Part shown: positions 7,386-16,475 of the stretch, piece by piece
How positions within the stretch are numbered: position 1 is the first letter of the stretch
Layout of the letters: the number at the start of each line of letters is the position of its first letter
NCBI RefSeq assembly: GCF_000425645.1
Contig: NZ_KE384430.1
Coordinates: 496,001 to 560,000, forward strand
DNA: 64,000 nucleotides
Reading direction: 5' to 3'
Origin: Gaetbulibacter saemankumensis DSM 17032
Lineage (GTDB): Bacteria > Bacteroidota > Bacteroidia > Flavobacteriales > Flavobacteriaceae
Position numbers and translations under genes: made by a program
Notes under the pieces: model-generated
What the model saw: the letters and a program-made list of their open reading frames with translations, nothing else
Database searches by the model: none
Told to the model about the DNA's origin: nothing

Positions 7386-8591
7386 TTGAGCGTTTCGTTA
7401 TATATAGCAAAACGATATTTACACTCTAAGAGCAGTAATAATGCTATAAATTTTATTACTCTTATTGCCGTTATTGGTGTTATTCTTGGAGCTGCCTCCT
7501 TATTTATTGTTCTTTCGGGTTTTGCCGGTTTAAAAGATTTTACCCTGCAGTTTTCCAGTGTCGTCGATCCCGATTTAAAAGCCGAAACGGCTTTGGGAAA
7601 ATCCTTTTTTCTTACCGAGGATGAAATAAACAAACTAAATACCATTGATGATATTGCATCTTACTCTAAAATAGTTGAAGAACGCGTTATCATTAGTTCG
7701 AATAACAAAAATGCGATTGCTAATATAAAAGGGGTCGATGGTGAATTTCAAAATGTTGTAACCATCGATTCTGTTATCGATACAGGCAGCTGGCTAGAAC
7801 AAGATTCCAGACAAATTGTTATTGGTTGGGGACTTTCAGGAAGCTTATCCTTAGGTATTTTAGACTATACCAAGACTATAAACATATATGTTCCTAAGCC
7901 TGGAACCGGACAAATAACGTCTACCAAAAATGCCTTTAATTCGGTTAAAGCGGTTAATGTAGGGGTATTTTATATCAATGAATCTCTCAACGATTCTTAT
8001 TTATTTGCCCCGATTGATTTAGCGCAACAACTACTTAGCTACCAACCAAACCAAATTAGTGCCATAGAATTTAAAGTTAAGGACGATGCCGATACTGAAC
8101 TTGTAAAATCTAAAATTGAAGCAGCTCTAGGAGACAAGGTGGTTATAAAAAACCGTGCCCAATTAAACGATGCCTTATATAAAATGCTGAATACAGAAAA
8201 TTTAGCGGTTTATCTAATTTTTACCCTGGTGCTTATTATTGCTTTTTTTAATATAATAGGCTCATTAATTATGATGATGTTAGATAAAAAACGAAGCCTG
8301 AACACGCTTTATAATTTAGGACTCGACTTAACCGATATTAAGCGTATCTTCTTTTATCAGGGAAGTTTAATGAGTATTATTGGAGGTCTTATCGGTTTAG
8401 TTATAGCACTAATTCTTATTTCTTTACAACAGGCCTTTTTACTGGTTATGATTACAGCCTCATTACCTTATCCAGTAATTATTAAAGCTGAAAATATCTT
8501 GATTGTATTTATTACAATTTCCGTACTGGGTGTTATTGCTTCAAAAATAGCTTCTGCACGTATTACCAAAAAGCTCGTAGAAGTTAATTAA
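7386..8591 (+). CDS. FtsX/LolE-type ABC transporter permease
   Basis: A 401-residue inner-membrane permease with MacB-like periplasmic domain and FtsX fold. Transmembrane helix 1 is at about residues 20-45, a long periplasmic region follows (about 50-270), and three C-terminal helices lie at about 273-300, 320-350 and 365-390. This is the layout of lipoprotein-releasing LolC/LolE and related permeases. The start is a TTG placed immediately after the rbfA stop (no gap), supported by the family N-terminus S-L-Y-I-A-K-R-Y-L-x-S-K. No ATPase partner is adjacent; flavobacterial genomes often encode LolD elsewhere. The role in lipoprotein export is inferred from family only. Confidence 0.85.
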   Translation: MSVSLYIAKRYLHSKSSNNAINFITLIAVIGVILGAASLFIVLSGFAGLKDFTLQFSSVVDPDLKAETALGKSFFLTEDEINKLNTIDDIASYSKIVEERVIISSNNKNAIANIKGVDGEFQNVVTIDSVIDTGSWLEQDSRQIVIGWGLSGSLSLGILDYTKTINIYVPKPGTGQITSTKNAFNSVKAVNVGVFYINESLNDSYLFAPIDLAQQLLSYQPNQISAIEFKVKDDADTELVKSKIEAALGDKVVIKNRAQLNDALYKMLNTENLAVYLIFTLVLIIAFFNIIGSLIMMMLDKKRSLNTLYNLGLDLTDIKRIFFYQGSLMSIIGGLIGLVIALILISLQQAFLLVMITASLPYPVIIKAENILIVFITISVLGVIASKIASARITKKLVEVN

Positions 8592-8606
8592 AAAATGACT
8601 TCTTAA

Positions 8607-9602
8607 TTATTCAGCAAACTGATACCCGGCAAACTTTTCTAATACCTCATCAAATACCGCAAACACATCGGCAGCATCATCGCTGGTAACCATTTTGGTT
8701 CGATACTCTTTAAAATGCGGAATACCCTTAAAATAGTTGGTATAGTGCCTACGTGTTTCAAAAACCCCCAAAGTCTCCCCTTTCCAATCTATAGACATTT
8801 GAAGGTGTCTGCGAGCTGCTTCAACACGCTCCTCAAGAGAAATAGGCTCTAAGTGCTCTCCCGTATTAAAGAAGTGTTTCACCTGCTTAAAAAACCAGGG
8901 ATTACCAATACTGGCACGTCCAATCATACAACCGTCTAAACCATAATCATCACGCATTTCCATAGCTCTTTCCGGCGTATCCACATCGCCATTACCAAAA
9001 ACAGGAATATGCATACGCTGATTATTTTTCACCGCCGCAATTGGTTTCCAATCGGCATGACCTTTATACATCTGTGCTCTGGTACGTCCGTGGATAGATA
9101 TGGCCTTACAGCCTACATCCTGCAAGCGTTCGGCAACCTCAACAATTCGAATAGACTCATGATCCCAGCCCAAACGGGTTTTTACAGTAATAGGAATATT
9201 GGTGCGTTTAACCATTTCTGCCGTAAGCTGCTCCATGAGACAAACGTCTTTCAAAATCCCGGCACCAGCACCCTTACTTACTACCTTTTTTACTGGGCAT
9301 CCAAAATTAATATCGATAATATCAGGTTTCGATTCGGCAACAATATCAATCGTTTGAAGCATACTATCTAAATTAGCTCCAAATATCTGAATCCCTACCG
9401 GACGTTCTTTCTCATATATATCAAGTTTCATAACACTTTTAGTAGCATTACGAATCAACCCTTCACTAGAAACGAACTCGGTATACACCACATCGGCTCC
9501 CTGCTCTTTACACAACGCACGAAATGGCGGATCGCTCACATCTTCCATAGGCGCTAGAAGTAACGGAAAATCAGGAAGTTCTATATTATCTATTTTAACC
9601 AC
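8607..9602 (-). CDS. dus: tRNA-dihydrouridine synthase (DusB-like)
   Basis: A 331-residue flavoenzyme that reduces specific uridines in the tRNA D-loop using FMN and NADPH. The TIM-barrel opening L-L-A-P-M-E-D-V-S-D-P-P-F-R (about residues 15-28) is the FMN-binding start. The catalytic Cys is in N-F-G-C-P-V-K-K-V (Cys102), T-V-K-T-R-L-G-W (about 138-145) and S-I-H-G-R-T-R-A-Q-M-Y-K-G follow, and G-N-G-D-V closes the phosphate site. A C-terminal helical RNA-binding domain is present. Convergent with the permease, with 15 bases between stops. Subtype (A, B or C) cannot be fixed by eye; B-like is the usual flavobacterial type. Confidence 0.93.
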   Translation of the reverse strand: MVKIDNIELPDFPLLLAPMEDVSDPPFRALCKEQGADVVYTEFVSSEGLIRNATKSVMKLDIYEKERPVGIQIFGANLDSMLQTIDIVAESKPDIIDINFGCPVKKVVSKGAGAGILKDVCLMEQLTAEMVKRTNIPITVKTRLGWDHESIRIVEVAERLQDVGCKAISIHGRTRAQMYKGHADWKPIAAVKNNQRMHIPVFGNGDVDTPERAMEMRDDYGLDGCMIGRASIGNPWFFKQVKHFFNTGEHLEPISLEERVEAARRHLQMSIDWKGETLGVFETRRHYTNYFKGIPHFKEYRTKMVTSDDAADVFAVFDEVLEKFAGYQFAE

Positions 9603-9629
9603 AGTGTGTTACATTAATTTTTGAAGCTG

Positions 9630-9637
9630 CAAAGATA
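9630..9637 (-). promoter_or_regulatory. Candidate -7 box for dus (TATCTTTG)
   Basis: Minus-strand TATCTTTG is an exact match to TAnnTTTG, 28 bases before the dus start codon. No -33 TTG lies 17-23 bases upstream. Confidence 0.45.
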
Positions 9638-9740
9638 CATAATTATATCACATTTTAAACTACTTTACTTTTGTTATCAATCAATATTTTCATACAAATA
9701 GTTATTTATAATTAAAAGCTTCGAAACAGATATGATTATT

Positions 9741-9774
9741 TTGAAGGTAAACAACTCGAAAACATCTATATTTG
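9741..9774 (+). promoter_or_regulatory. Promoter of lepA (TTG-N23-TATATTTG)
   Basis: TTG at 9741-9743 is followed after 23 bases by TATATTTG at 9767-9774, a full match to the Flavobacteriia consensus (-33 TTG, -7 TAnnTTTG). Transcription would start near 9781. This rules out an upstream ATG at 9772 as the lepA start, since it lies within the -7 box. Confidence 0.7.
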
Positions 9775-9801
9775 CAAATTATATCTGGCTTAGATTACTT
9801 T

Positions 9802-11598
9802 ATGAAGAATATTAGAAACTTTTGCATTATTGCACATATTGATCACGGGAAAAGCACACTTGCAGACCGCCTATTAGATTTTACTGGGTCTGTAACAGAC
9901 AGAGAAAAACAAGATCAGTTGCTTGATAATATGGATTTGGAGCGTGAACGCGGTATTACTATTAAATCGCACGCTATACAAATGGACTATATTTATGAAG
10001 GTGAGCATTATGTTTTAAATCTCATTGACACTCCTGGTCACGTAGATTTCTCTTATGAAGTTTCTCGATCTATTGCTGCCTGTGAAGGAGCCTTGTTAAT
10101 TGTTGATGCGGCACAAAGTATCCAAGCTCAAACCATATCGAATCTATACCTGGCCCTGGAAAACGATTTAGAAATTATTCCTGTACTGAATAAAGTCGAT
10201 TTACCAAGTGCCAACCCCGAAGAAGTAACCGATGATATTGTCGATTTATTAGGTTGCGATCCAGAAGACGTCATTCACGCCAGTGGTAAAACAGGTTTTG
10301 GAGTCGACAACATTTTAAAAGCTATTATAGAGCGTGTTCCAGCACCTAAAGGAGATCCTGAAGCACCGCTTCAAGCCTTAATTTTCGATTCTGTTTACAA
10401 CACATTTAGAGGTGTAGAAACTTACTTTAGAGTAATAAATGGCGAAATTAAAAAAGGCCAGCATATTAAATTCGTAGCAACTGGTAAAGATTATTATGCC
10501 GACGAGGTTGGAACTTTAAAACTAACTCAAGTTGCTAAAAAAAGTGTAAAAGCAGGTGATGTTGGATATCTAATTACAGGTATTAAAACAGCAAAAGAAG
10601 TAAAAGTTGGTGATACCATCACCGATTTTGAAAACCCTACAAAAAATATAGTTGAAGGTTTTGAAGATGTAAAACCTATGGTATTTGCTGGTATTTATCC
10701 GGTTGACACAGAGGATTACGAAGAACTTCGTGCTTCTATGGAGAAACTGCAGCTTAACGATGCCTCTTTGGTTTTCCAACCTGAAAGTTCGGCAGCCCTT
10801 GGTTTTGGTTTCCGTTGTGGTTTCTTAGGCATGCTTCATATGGAAATTATTCAGGAGCGTTTAGAACGTGAATTTGATATGACGGTAATTACTACCGTAC
10901 CTAACGTATCTTACCATGCGTTCACCAATAAAAACCCAGACGATATTATCATCGTAAATAACCCATCCGATCTTCCAGATCCTTCAACTCTAAATCGTGT
11001 TGAAGAACCTTATATTAAAGCAACTATTATTACCAAAGCCGATTTTATTGGCAATGTAATGTCGCTTTGTATTGAAAAACGTGGCTTAATTACCAATCAG
11101 ACCTATTTAACACCAGAACGTGTTGAGTTAACATTTGAAATGCCTTTGGCAGAGATTGTTTTCGATTTCTACGATCGACTAAAAACCGTATCTAAAGGGT
11201 ATGCCTCTTTCGATTACCACCCAATTGGTATGAAGCCATCAAAATTAGTACGTTTAGACATTTTATTAAATGCACAGCCTGTCGATGCCCTTTCTGCCTT
11301 AATTCATGCCGACAATGCACAAACCATTGGTAGAAAAATGTGTGAAAAGCTACGTGAGTTAATTCCTCGCCAACAGTTTGATATTCCTATTCAGGCGGCT
11401 ATTGGGGCTAAGATTGTATCACGCGAAACTATCAAAGCGCTTCGTAAAGACGTAACAGCTAAATGTTATGGTGGAGATATATCTCGTAAGCGTAAACTTT
11501 TAGAAAAACAGAAGAAGGGTAAAAAACGTATGCGTCAAGTAGGGAATGTTGAAATCCCTCAGCAAGCATTTATGGCTGTTTTAAAACTAAACGACTAA
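9802..11598 (+). CDS. lepA: Elongation factor 4 (LepA)
   Basis: A 598-residue translational GTPase that binds the ribosome and is linked to back-translocation and initiation fidelity. The start at 9802 gives [19 protein letters not shown], the canonical LepA N-terminus. The in-frame ATG at 9772 overlaps the promoter. Visible GTPase motifs are A-H-I-D-H-G-K-S-T (P-loop, about 9-17), E-R-G-I-T-I-K (switch I), D-T-P-G-H (G3) and N-K-V-D (G4). Domains II-V follow and the LepA-specific C-terminal domain ends with the basic K-K-G-K-K-R-M-R. The length is normal. Likely transcribed alone. Confidence 0.97.
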   Translation: MKNIRNFCIIAHIDHGKSTLADRLLDFTGSVTDREKQDQLLDNMDLERERGITIKSHAIQMDYIYEGEHYVLNLIDTPGHVDFSYEVSRSIAACEGALLIVDAAQSIQAQTISNLYLALENDLEIIPVLNKVDLPSANPEEVTDDIVDLLGCDPEDVIHASGKTGFGVDNILKAIIERVPAPKGDPEAPLQALIFDSVYNTFRGVETYFRVINGEIKKGQHIKFVATGKDYYADEVGTLKLTQVAKKSVKAGDVGYLITGIKTAKEVKVGDTITDFENPTKNIVEGFEDVKPMVFAGIYPVDTEDYEELRASMEKLQLNDASLVFQPESSAALGFGFRCGFLGMLHMEIIQERLEREFDMTVITTVPNVSYHAFTNKNPDDIIIVNNPSDLPDPSTLNRVEEPYIKATIITKADFIGNVMSLCIEKRGLITNQTYLTPERVELTFEMPLAEIVFDFYDRLKTVSKGYASFDYHPIGMKPSKLVRLDILLNAQPVDALSALIHADNAQTIGRKMCEKLRELIPRQQFDIPIQAAIGAKIVSRETIKALRKDVTAKCYGGDISRKRKLLEKQKKGKKRMRQVGNVEIPQQAFMAVLKLND

Positions 11599-11705
11599 CA
11601 TTAATTCAATCTTTTTACCAATTTATAGGAATTTATTATTGATAATTTCCCAATATTTCAATAATGTAATTTTTTCTTTAAAAAAATAATTCTGCTAACG
11701 TAGTG

Positions 11706-11718
11706 GCCAATATTTTTG
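11706..11718 (+). promoter_or_regulatory. GCCAATATT motif overlapping glgA -7 box
   Basis: GCCAATATT (11706-11714) overlaps TATTTTTG (11711-11718), an exact TAnnTTTG box 28 bases before the glgA ATG. The same 9-mer occurs twice more in the control region of the GH31 gene at 16414-16461. A protein bound here would compete with RNA polymerase, so it is a candidate operator. The repetition is seen; the regulatory role is inferred. Confidence 0.45.
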
Positions 11719-11745
11719 TAAGTTTATAACAAATCAAAAATATTA

Positions 11746-13167
11746 ATGACTATTATTCACATAAGTGCAGAATGTTATCCTGTTGCTAAAGTTGGAGGTC
11801 TAGCTGATGTTGTTGGTGCCTTACCTAAATACCAAAATAGTGCAGACGTTAGATCTCAGGTTATCATGCCCTTTTACGACAATAAGTTTACTGAAGAACA
11901 TTCGTTTTCTTCAGTTTATGACGCGCAACTTGAATTAGGTGATACAACATATAAGTTCAGCATCTTAACATTAAAGGAAAAACCTTTAGATTTCGATATC
12001 TTTTTTGTTGATGTGCCCGAATTAATATTTAAAGATTATGTCTATTCTGCCGATGATACCGAACGCTTTTTATCTTTTCAAATCGCGACGTTAGATTGGT
12101 TACTTACCTGGGACAAGTCTCCAGATATTATTCATTGTCATGATCATCATACGGGGTTAGTTCCTTTTATGCTTCAGGAAAGTTATAAATATGAAGCTTT
12201 TAGAAAAACACCTAATATCCTAACCATTCATAATGCACAATATCAAGGATGGTTTTCTCATGATAAGGTAGGTTTAATTCCACCTTTTAATTTCGATCAT
12301 GTTGGCCTTCTAGATTGGGGTGGTAGCATTAACCCATTAGCAGCAGCCATAAAATGTGCCTGGAGAGTAACTACGGTTTCACCAAGTTATATGGAAGAAC
12401 TAAAACTTGCTGCCAACGGACTGGAAAGTTTGTTAAGTGCCGAAAGCGATAAATGCTTAGGTATTTTAAATGGCATCGATTGGAAGGTCTGGAATCCTGA
12501 AACCGACTCCTATATAGTAGAGAATTACACTAATGAAACCGTCGCTAATGGTGCCTTAGCTAATAAAAAGTATCTATGTAACACCTTTAACCTCGATATC
12601 GAAAAACCTCTATTTGCTTTTATTGGTAGACTTGTTCATGAAAAAGGTTCCGATTTATTTCCAGATGTATTTAATGCCGTTCTAGAAAAAGAAGATCTCA
12701 GTATCCTATTGTTAGGCTCAGGAAATAAAATGGTTGAATCGCAATTAGAAAACTTAAAAGAGAAATACGTAGGTACCTACAACGCCTTTATAGGTTACGA
12801 TGAAAAATTATCGCACATTATATATGCCGGTGCCGATTTCTTACTTATGCCTTCACGCGTAGAACCCTGTGGTTTAAACCAAATGTATGCACTACGTTAC
12901 GGTACTATTCCTATTGTTAGAAGTATAGGTGGATTAAAAGATACCGTTATAGATATTAATGAACAAAACGGCTTTGGTATTTGTCACGACAACACTGCCG
13001 TACCGGAAATAATAAATGCTATAGAGAGAGCTATAGCTCTTTACAAAGACCAACCAACTTATAAAAGCATTCGAAACAATATCATGAATATAGATCATTC
13101 CTGGGACGTTTCGGCTTCAGAATACATTGAATTATATAACACACTAAAACAGACTAAAGATGATTAA
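11746..13167 (+). CDS. glgA: Glycogen synthase (GT5)
   Basis: A 473-residue glucosyltransferase that extends alpha-1,4-glucan from ADP-glucose. The N-terminal K-V-G-G-L-A-D-V-V-G (residues 15-24) is the nucleotide-sugar binding motif. The C-terminal Rossmann domain begins near F-I-G-R-L-V-H-E-K-G-S-D and contains M-P-S-R-V-E-P-C-G-L-N-Q-M-Y-A-L-R-Y-G, the GT5 E-x-C-G-L motif. Length is usual for bacterial GlgA. Its last 8 bases overlap glgC, so the two are translationally coupled. First gene of glgA-glgC-glgB. Confidence 0.95.
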   Translation: MTIIHISAECYPVAKVGGLADVVGALPKYQNSADVRSQVIMPFYDNKFTEEHSFSSVYDAQLELGDTTYKFSILTLKEKPLDFDIFFVDVPELIFKDYVYSADDTERFLSFQIATLDWLLTWDKSPDIIHCHDHHTGLVPFMLQESYKYEAFRKTPNILTIHNAQYQGWFSHDKVGLIPPFNFDHVGLLDWGGSINPLAAAIKCAWRVTTVSPSYMEELKLAANGLESLLSAESDKCLGILNGIDWKVWNPETDSYIVENYTNETVANGALANKKYLCNTFNLDIEKPLFAFIGRLVHEKGSDLFPDVFNAVLEKEDLSILLLGSGNKMVESQLENLKEKYVGTYNAFIGYDEKLSHIIYAGADFLLMPSRVEPCGLNQMYALRYGTIPIVRSIGGLKDTVIDINEQNGFGICHDNTAVPEIINAIERAIALYKDQPTYKSIRNNIMNIDHSWDVSASEYIELYNTLKQTKDD

Positions 13168-14425
13168 TAACAAGGTTTTAGCCATTATACTTGGTGGCGG
13201 GCAAGGATCTAGACTACACCCACTTACAGAACAACGTTCAAAACCAGCCGTTCCAATTGCTGGTAAATACAGATTAGTAGACATCCCTATTTCAAATTGT
13301 ATAAATGCAGACATAAAACGTATGTTTGTCTTGACCCAGTTTAACTCAGCCTCATTAAACCGACATATTAAAAACACCTATCATTTTAGTTTCTTTAGTA
13401 GTGCATTTGTTGATGTATTAGCAGCCGAACAAACACCTAATAACAAAGGTTGGTTTCAAGGAACTGCCGATGCCGTGCGACAAAGTATGCACCACGCCTT
13501 AAGACATGATTTTGAATATGCACTTATACTTTCTGGTGACCAGCTTTATCAAATGGATTACGACAAAATGATTGATGCGCATGAAGCATCCGGTGCTGAA
13601 ATTTCTATAGCCACCATTCCGGTAAATGCTAAAGATGCCCCTGGTTTTGGTATTTTAAAATCGAATGATGAAAGTATCATTACGTCTTTTATAGAAAAAC
13701 CTGATCCTAGTATATTATCTGAATGGACTTCTGAGGTAAGTGACGAAATGAAAAATGAAGGCCGTCATTATTTGGCTTCGATGGGTATTTACATTTTCAA
13801 TCGAGATTTGTTGGTTGAATTAATGAAAGATGAATCAACCATCGATTTCGGAAAAGAGATTATTCCTCAGTCCATAGATAAACATAAAACACTTAGTTAT
13901 CAATATGAAGGTTACTGGACCGACATAGGAACTATCGAATCCTTCTTTGAAGCAAATATTAGCCTAACAGCTGATATCCCTAAATTCGATTTATACGACG
14001 AAACCAGACGTATTTATACCCATGCCAGAATGCTTCCTACCACCAAACTTGCAGGGACGACTTTAGATCGCGCTGTAATTTCTGAAGGTTGTATTATTTC
14101 TGCCGCTAAGATTGAAGAATCGGTAATTGGTATTCGCTCCAGAATTGGTAAGGAATCCACAGTAATTAAAACTTATATGATGGGTAACGATTTTTATGAA
14201 AGCCTTCAGGAAATTGAAGAAAAGCACATCAAAACACTTATGGGAATTGGTGAACGCTGCTTCATAAAAAATGCCATTCTCGATAAAAACTGTCGTATTG
14301 GGGACGACGTAAGAATTAATGGCGGCAAGCACCTTGAAGACACCGAAAATGAAATGTATGCCGTTAGAGATGGTATCGTTGTTGTTAAAAGTGGTGCTGT
14401 AATACCTAACGGATTTTCAATTTAA
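13160..14425 (+). CDS. glgC: Glucose-1-phosphate adenylyltransferase
   Basis: A 421-residue enzyme that makes ADP-glucose from glucose-1-phosphate and ATP, the committed step of glycogen synthesis. The N-terminal nucleotidyltransferase motif L-G-G-G-Q-G-S-R-L-H-P-L-T (about residues 12-24) is followed by R-S-K-P-A-V-P-I-A-G-K-Y-R-L-V-D-I-P-I-S-N. G-T-A-D-A-V-R-Q and S-G-D-Q-L-Y form the active site. The C-terminal left-handed beta-helix starts near residue 300. It overlaps glgA by 8 bases and precedes glgB by 3 bases, so regulation is shared. Confidence 0.96.
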   Translation: MINNKVLAIILGGGQGSRLHPLTEQRSKPAVPIAGKYRLVDIPISNCINADIKRMFVLTQFNSASLNRHIKNTYHFSFFSSAFVDVLAAEQTPNNKGWFQGTADAVRQSMHHALRHDFEYALILSGDQLYQMDYDKMIDAHEASGAEISIATIPVNAKDAPGFGILKSNDESIITSFIEKPDPSILSEWTSEVSDEMKNEGRHYLASMGIYIFNRDLLVELMKDESTIDFGKEIIPQSIDKHKTLSYQYEGYWTDIGTIESFFEANISLTADIPKFDLYDETRRIYTHARMLPTTKLAGTTLDRAVISEGCIISAAKIEESVIGIRSRIGKESTVIKTYMMGNDFYESLQEIEEKHIKTLMGIGERCFIKNAILDKNCRIGDDVRINGGKHLEDTENEMYAVRDGIVVVKSGAVIPNGFSI

Positions 14426-14428
14426 AAT

Positions 14429-16336
14429 ATGGCTCAAACAAAAGTTTATAGTCTGTTCACGGACTTCGATATCAATTTATTTAAAGCAGGCAAACACTAT
14501 AGGCTTTACGAAAAATTTGGCTCACACATAGTAACTGTTGATGGCATAGAAGGCACCTACTTTGCTGTTTGGGCACCAAGCGCTAAGCAAGTGTCTGTTA
14601 TAGGTGACTTTAACTTCTGGACTGAAGGCGAACATCAGCTAAACGTACGCTGGGATAGTAGCGGTATTTGGGAAGGTTTTATTCCATTTGTAGGTAAAGG
14701 CAATTTGTATAAATACAAAATTGAAAGTCATAACAACGGGATAAAAACAGAAAAGGCAGATCCCTATGCCAGACGTTGTGAACATCCACCAAAAACCGCT
14801 TCCATAATATGGGACGACAACTACAAGTGGAAAGATGACAGCTGGATGAAAAAGCGTAAAAAACACAATGCTTTAGATGCCCCATATTCTGTTTATGAAG
14901 TACATCTGGGGTCTTGGAAAAGACAAGTCGAAGAAGATCGTTTTCTCTCGTATTATGAATTAGCAGATGAATTGGTACATTATGTGAAAGAAATGAATTT
15001 TACACATGTAGAACTTATGCCTATTATGGAGTTCCCCTACGATCCATCATGGGGATATCAGGTAACTGGTTATTTTGCACCTACATCACGCTTCGGATAC
15101 CCAGAAGAATTTAAATATTTAGTTGATAAATTACATCAAAACGATATTGGAATTATTTTAGACTGGGTGCCCTCGCATTTTCCGGAAGACGCCCATGGAC
15201 TAGGATTTTTTGACGGTTCTAACCTCTATGAACACCCAGACCCTCGTAAAGGCTATCACCAGGATTGGAAAAGTTTAATCTTTAACTATGGCCGAAATGA
15301 GGTAAAATCCTTCTTAATTAGTAATGCCATTTTCTGGCTCGAGCAATATCATGCAGACGGATTACGTGTTGATGCCGTAGCATCGATGCTTTTCTTGGAT
15401 TACTCAAGAAAAGATGGTGAATGGGAACCCAATATTTACGGGGGGCGTGAAAACCTTGAGGCCATTGCTTTCTTAAAGGAATTAAATCTGGAAGTTTACC
15501 AATCCTTCCCAGATGTACAAACCATCGCTGAAGAATCTACAGCCTTTACAGGCGTTTCTAAACCTGTTTTTCTAGGTGGTTTAGGCTTTGGCATGAAATG
15601 GATGATGGGATGGATGCACGACACTCTTGATTATTTCAAAAAAAATCCCATATACAGGCAATATCATCAAAACGACATTACCTTTAGTTTAGCTTATGCC
15701 TTTACAGAAAACTTTATGTTACCACTGTCTCATGATGAAGTCGTATACGGTAAAAATTCCTTAATAGGTCGAATGCCAGGCGACGAGTGGCAACGATTTG
15801 CAAACCTGCGTCTATTATTTGGATATATGTTTACTCATCCTGGTACTAATTTATTATTTATGGGCGGTGAGTTCGGCCAATACAACGAATGGGATTTCCA
15901 AGGAAGTTTAGATTGGAACCTACTAGATTTTAAACCACATAAAGACTTTCAAAACTACTATAAAGCATTAAATACTTTCTATAAAGAGCAATCGGCACTT
16001 TTCGAAAAACAGTTTAGTCATGAGGGTTTTGAATGGATTAGTTACGACGATCATCAAAACTCTGTAATTAGTTATATCCGTAAAGGCCATGATTCTAAAA
16101 ACAATTTAGTAGTATCCTGCAATCTAACACCAGCCGTGCAAAAAGATTATAAATTAGGAATACCTACCAAAGGAAAATTAGTTGAAATTTTTAATAGCGA
16201 TATCGAAGAATTTGGTGGCAGTGGTGTTTGTAATGCGAAACCAATTACAGTAAGAAAATCACCTTGGAATGGCAAGAATTATTCGGCTAAAGTAACATTA
16301 CCTCCTTTAGGAGTTGTAATTTTTAAAATTGAATAA
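14429..16336 (+). CDS. glgB: 1,4-alpha-glucan branching enzyme (GH13, CBM48)
   Basis: A 635-residue enzyme that introduces alpha-1,6 branches into glycogen. Order of domains: CBM48-like module (about residues 30-120, with Y-F-A-V-W-A-P-S-A-K-Q-V-S-V-I-G-D-F-N-F-W), GH13 barrel (about 165-530) and C-terminal all-beta domain. Catalytic signatures are D-G-L-R-V-D-A-V-A (nucleophile Asp), T-I-A-E-E-S (acid/base Glu) and L-P-L-S-H-D-E-V (third carboxylate). It is the last gene of the glg operon. Confidence 0.96.
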   Translation: MAQTKVYSLFTDFDINLFKAGKHYRLYEKFGSHIVTVDGIEGTYFAVWAPSAKQVSVIGDFNFWTEGEHQLNVRWDSSGIWEGFIPFVGKGNLYKYKIESHNNGIKTEKADPYARRCEHPPKTASIIWDDNYKWKDDSWMKKRKKHNALDAPYSVYEVHLGSWKRQVEEDRFLSYYELADELVHYVKEMNFTHVELMPIMEFPYDPSWGYQVTGYFAPTSRFGYPEEFKYLVDKLHQNDIGIILDWVPSHFPEDAHGLGFFDGSNLYEHPDPRKGYHQDWKSLIFNYGRNEVKSFLISNAIFWLEQYHADGLRVDAVASMLFLDYSRKDGEWEPNIYGGRENLEAIAFLKELNLEVYQSFPDVQTIAEESTAFTGVSKPVFLGGLGFGMKWMMGWMHDTLDYFKKNPIYRQYHQNDITFSLAYAFTENFMLPLSHDEVVYGKNSLIGRMPGDEWQRFANLRLLFGYMFTHPGTNLLFMGGEFGQYNEWDFQGSLDWNLLDFKPHKDFQNYYKALNTFYKEQSALFEKQFSHEGFEWISYDDHQNSVISYIRKGHDSKNNLVVSCNLTPAVQKDYKLGIPTKGKLVEIFNSDIEEFGGSGVCNAKPITVRKSPWNGKNYSAKVTLPPLGVVIFKIE

Positions 16337-16413
16337 TATTACATTTTATTGTTAATTTAATTAAACCTCTCTTAATTTGCTAGTTACGCAATGATACTGT
16401 GTTATTTTTAGTA

Positions 16414-16461
16414 AATATTGGCTGATTTTGGAAGTGTAATTTACTAATTTTAGCCAATATT
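16414..16461. promoter_or_regulatory. Inverted repeat AATATTGGCT...AGCCAATATT upstream of the GH31 gene
   Basis: AATATTGGCT (16414-16423) and AGCCAATATT (16452-16461) form a perfect 10-bp inverted repeat with a 28-base spacer, just before the start codon at 16476. The core GCCAATATT also lies at the glgA promoter. A -7-like TAATTTTA sits at 16445-16452. The symmetry suggests an operator for a dimeric regulator of the glycogen genes. No regulator gene is adjacent. Confidence 0.5.
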
Positions 16462-16475
16462 AAATTCATTCCGCT

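Noticed and set aside
9772-9801. N-terminal extension of LepA from the upstream ATG
   Set aside because: The ATG lies within the -7 promoter box and the extra residues are not part of the family N-terminus.
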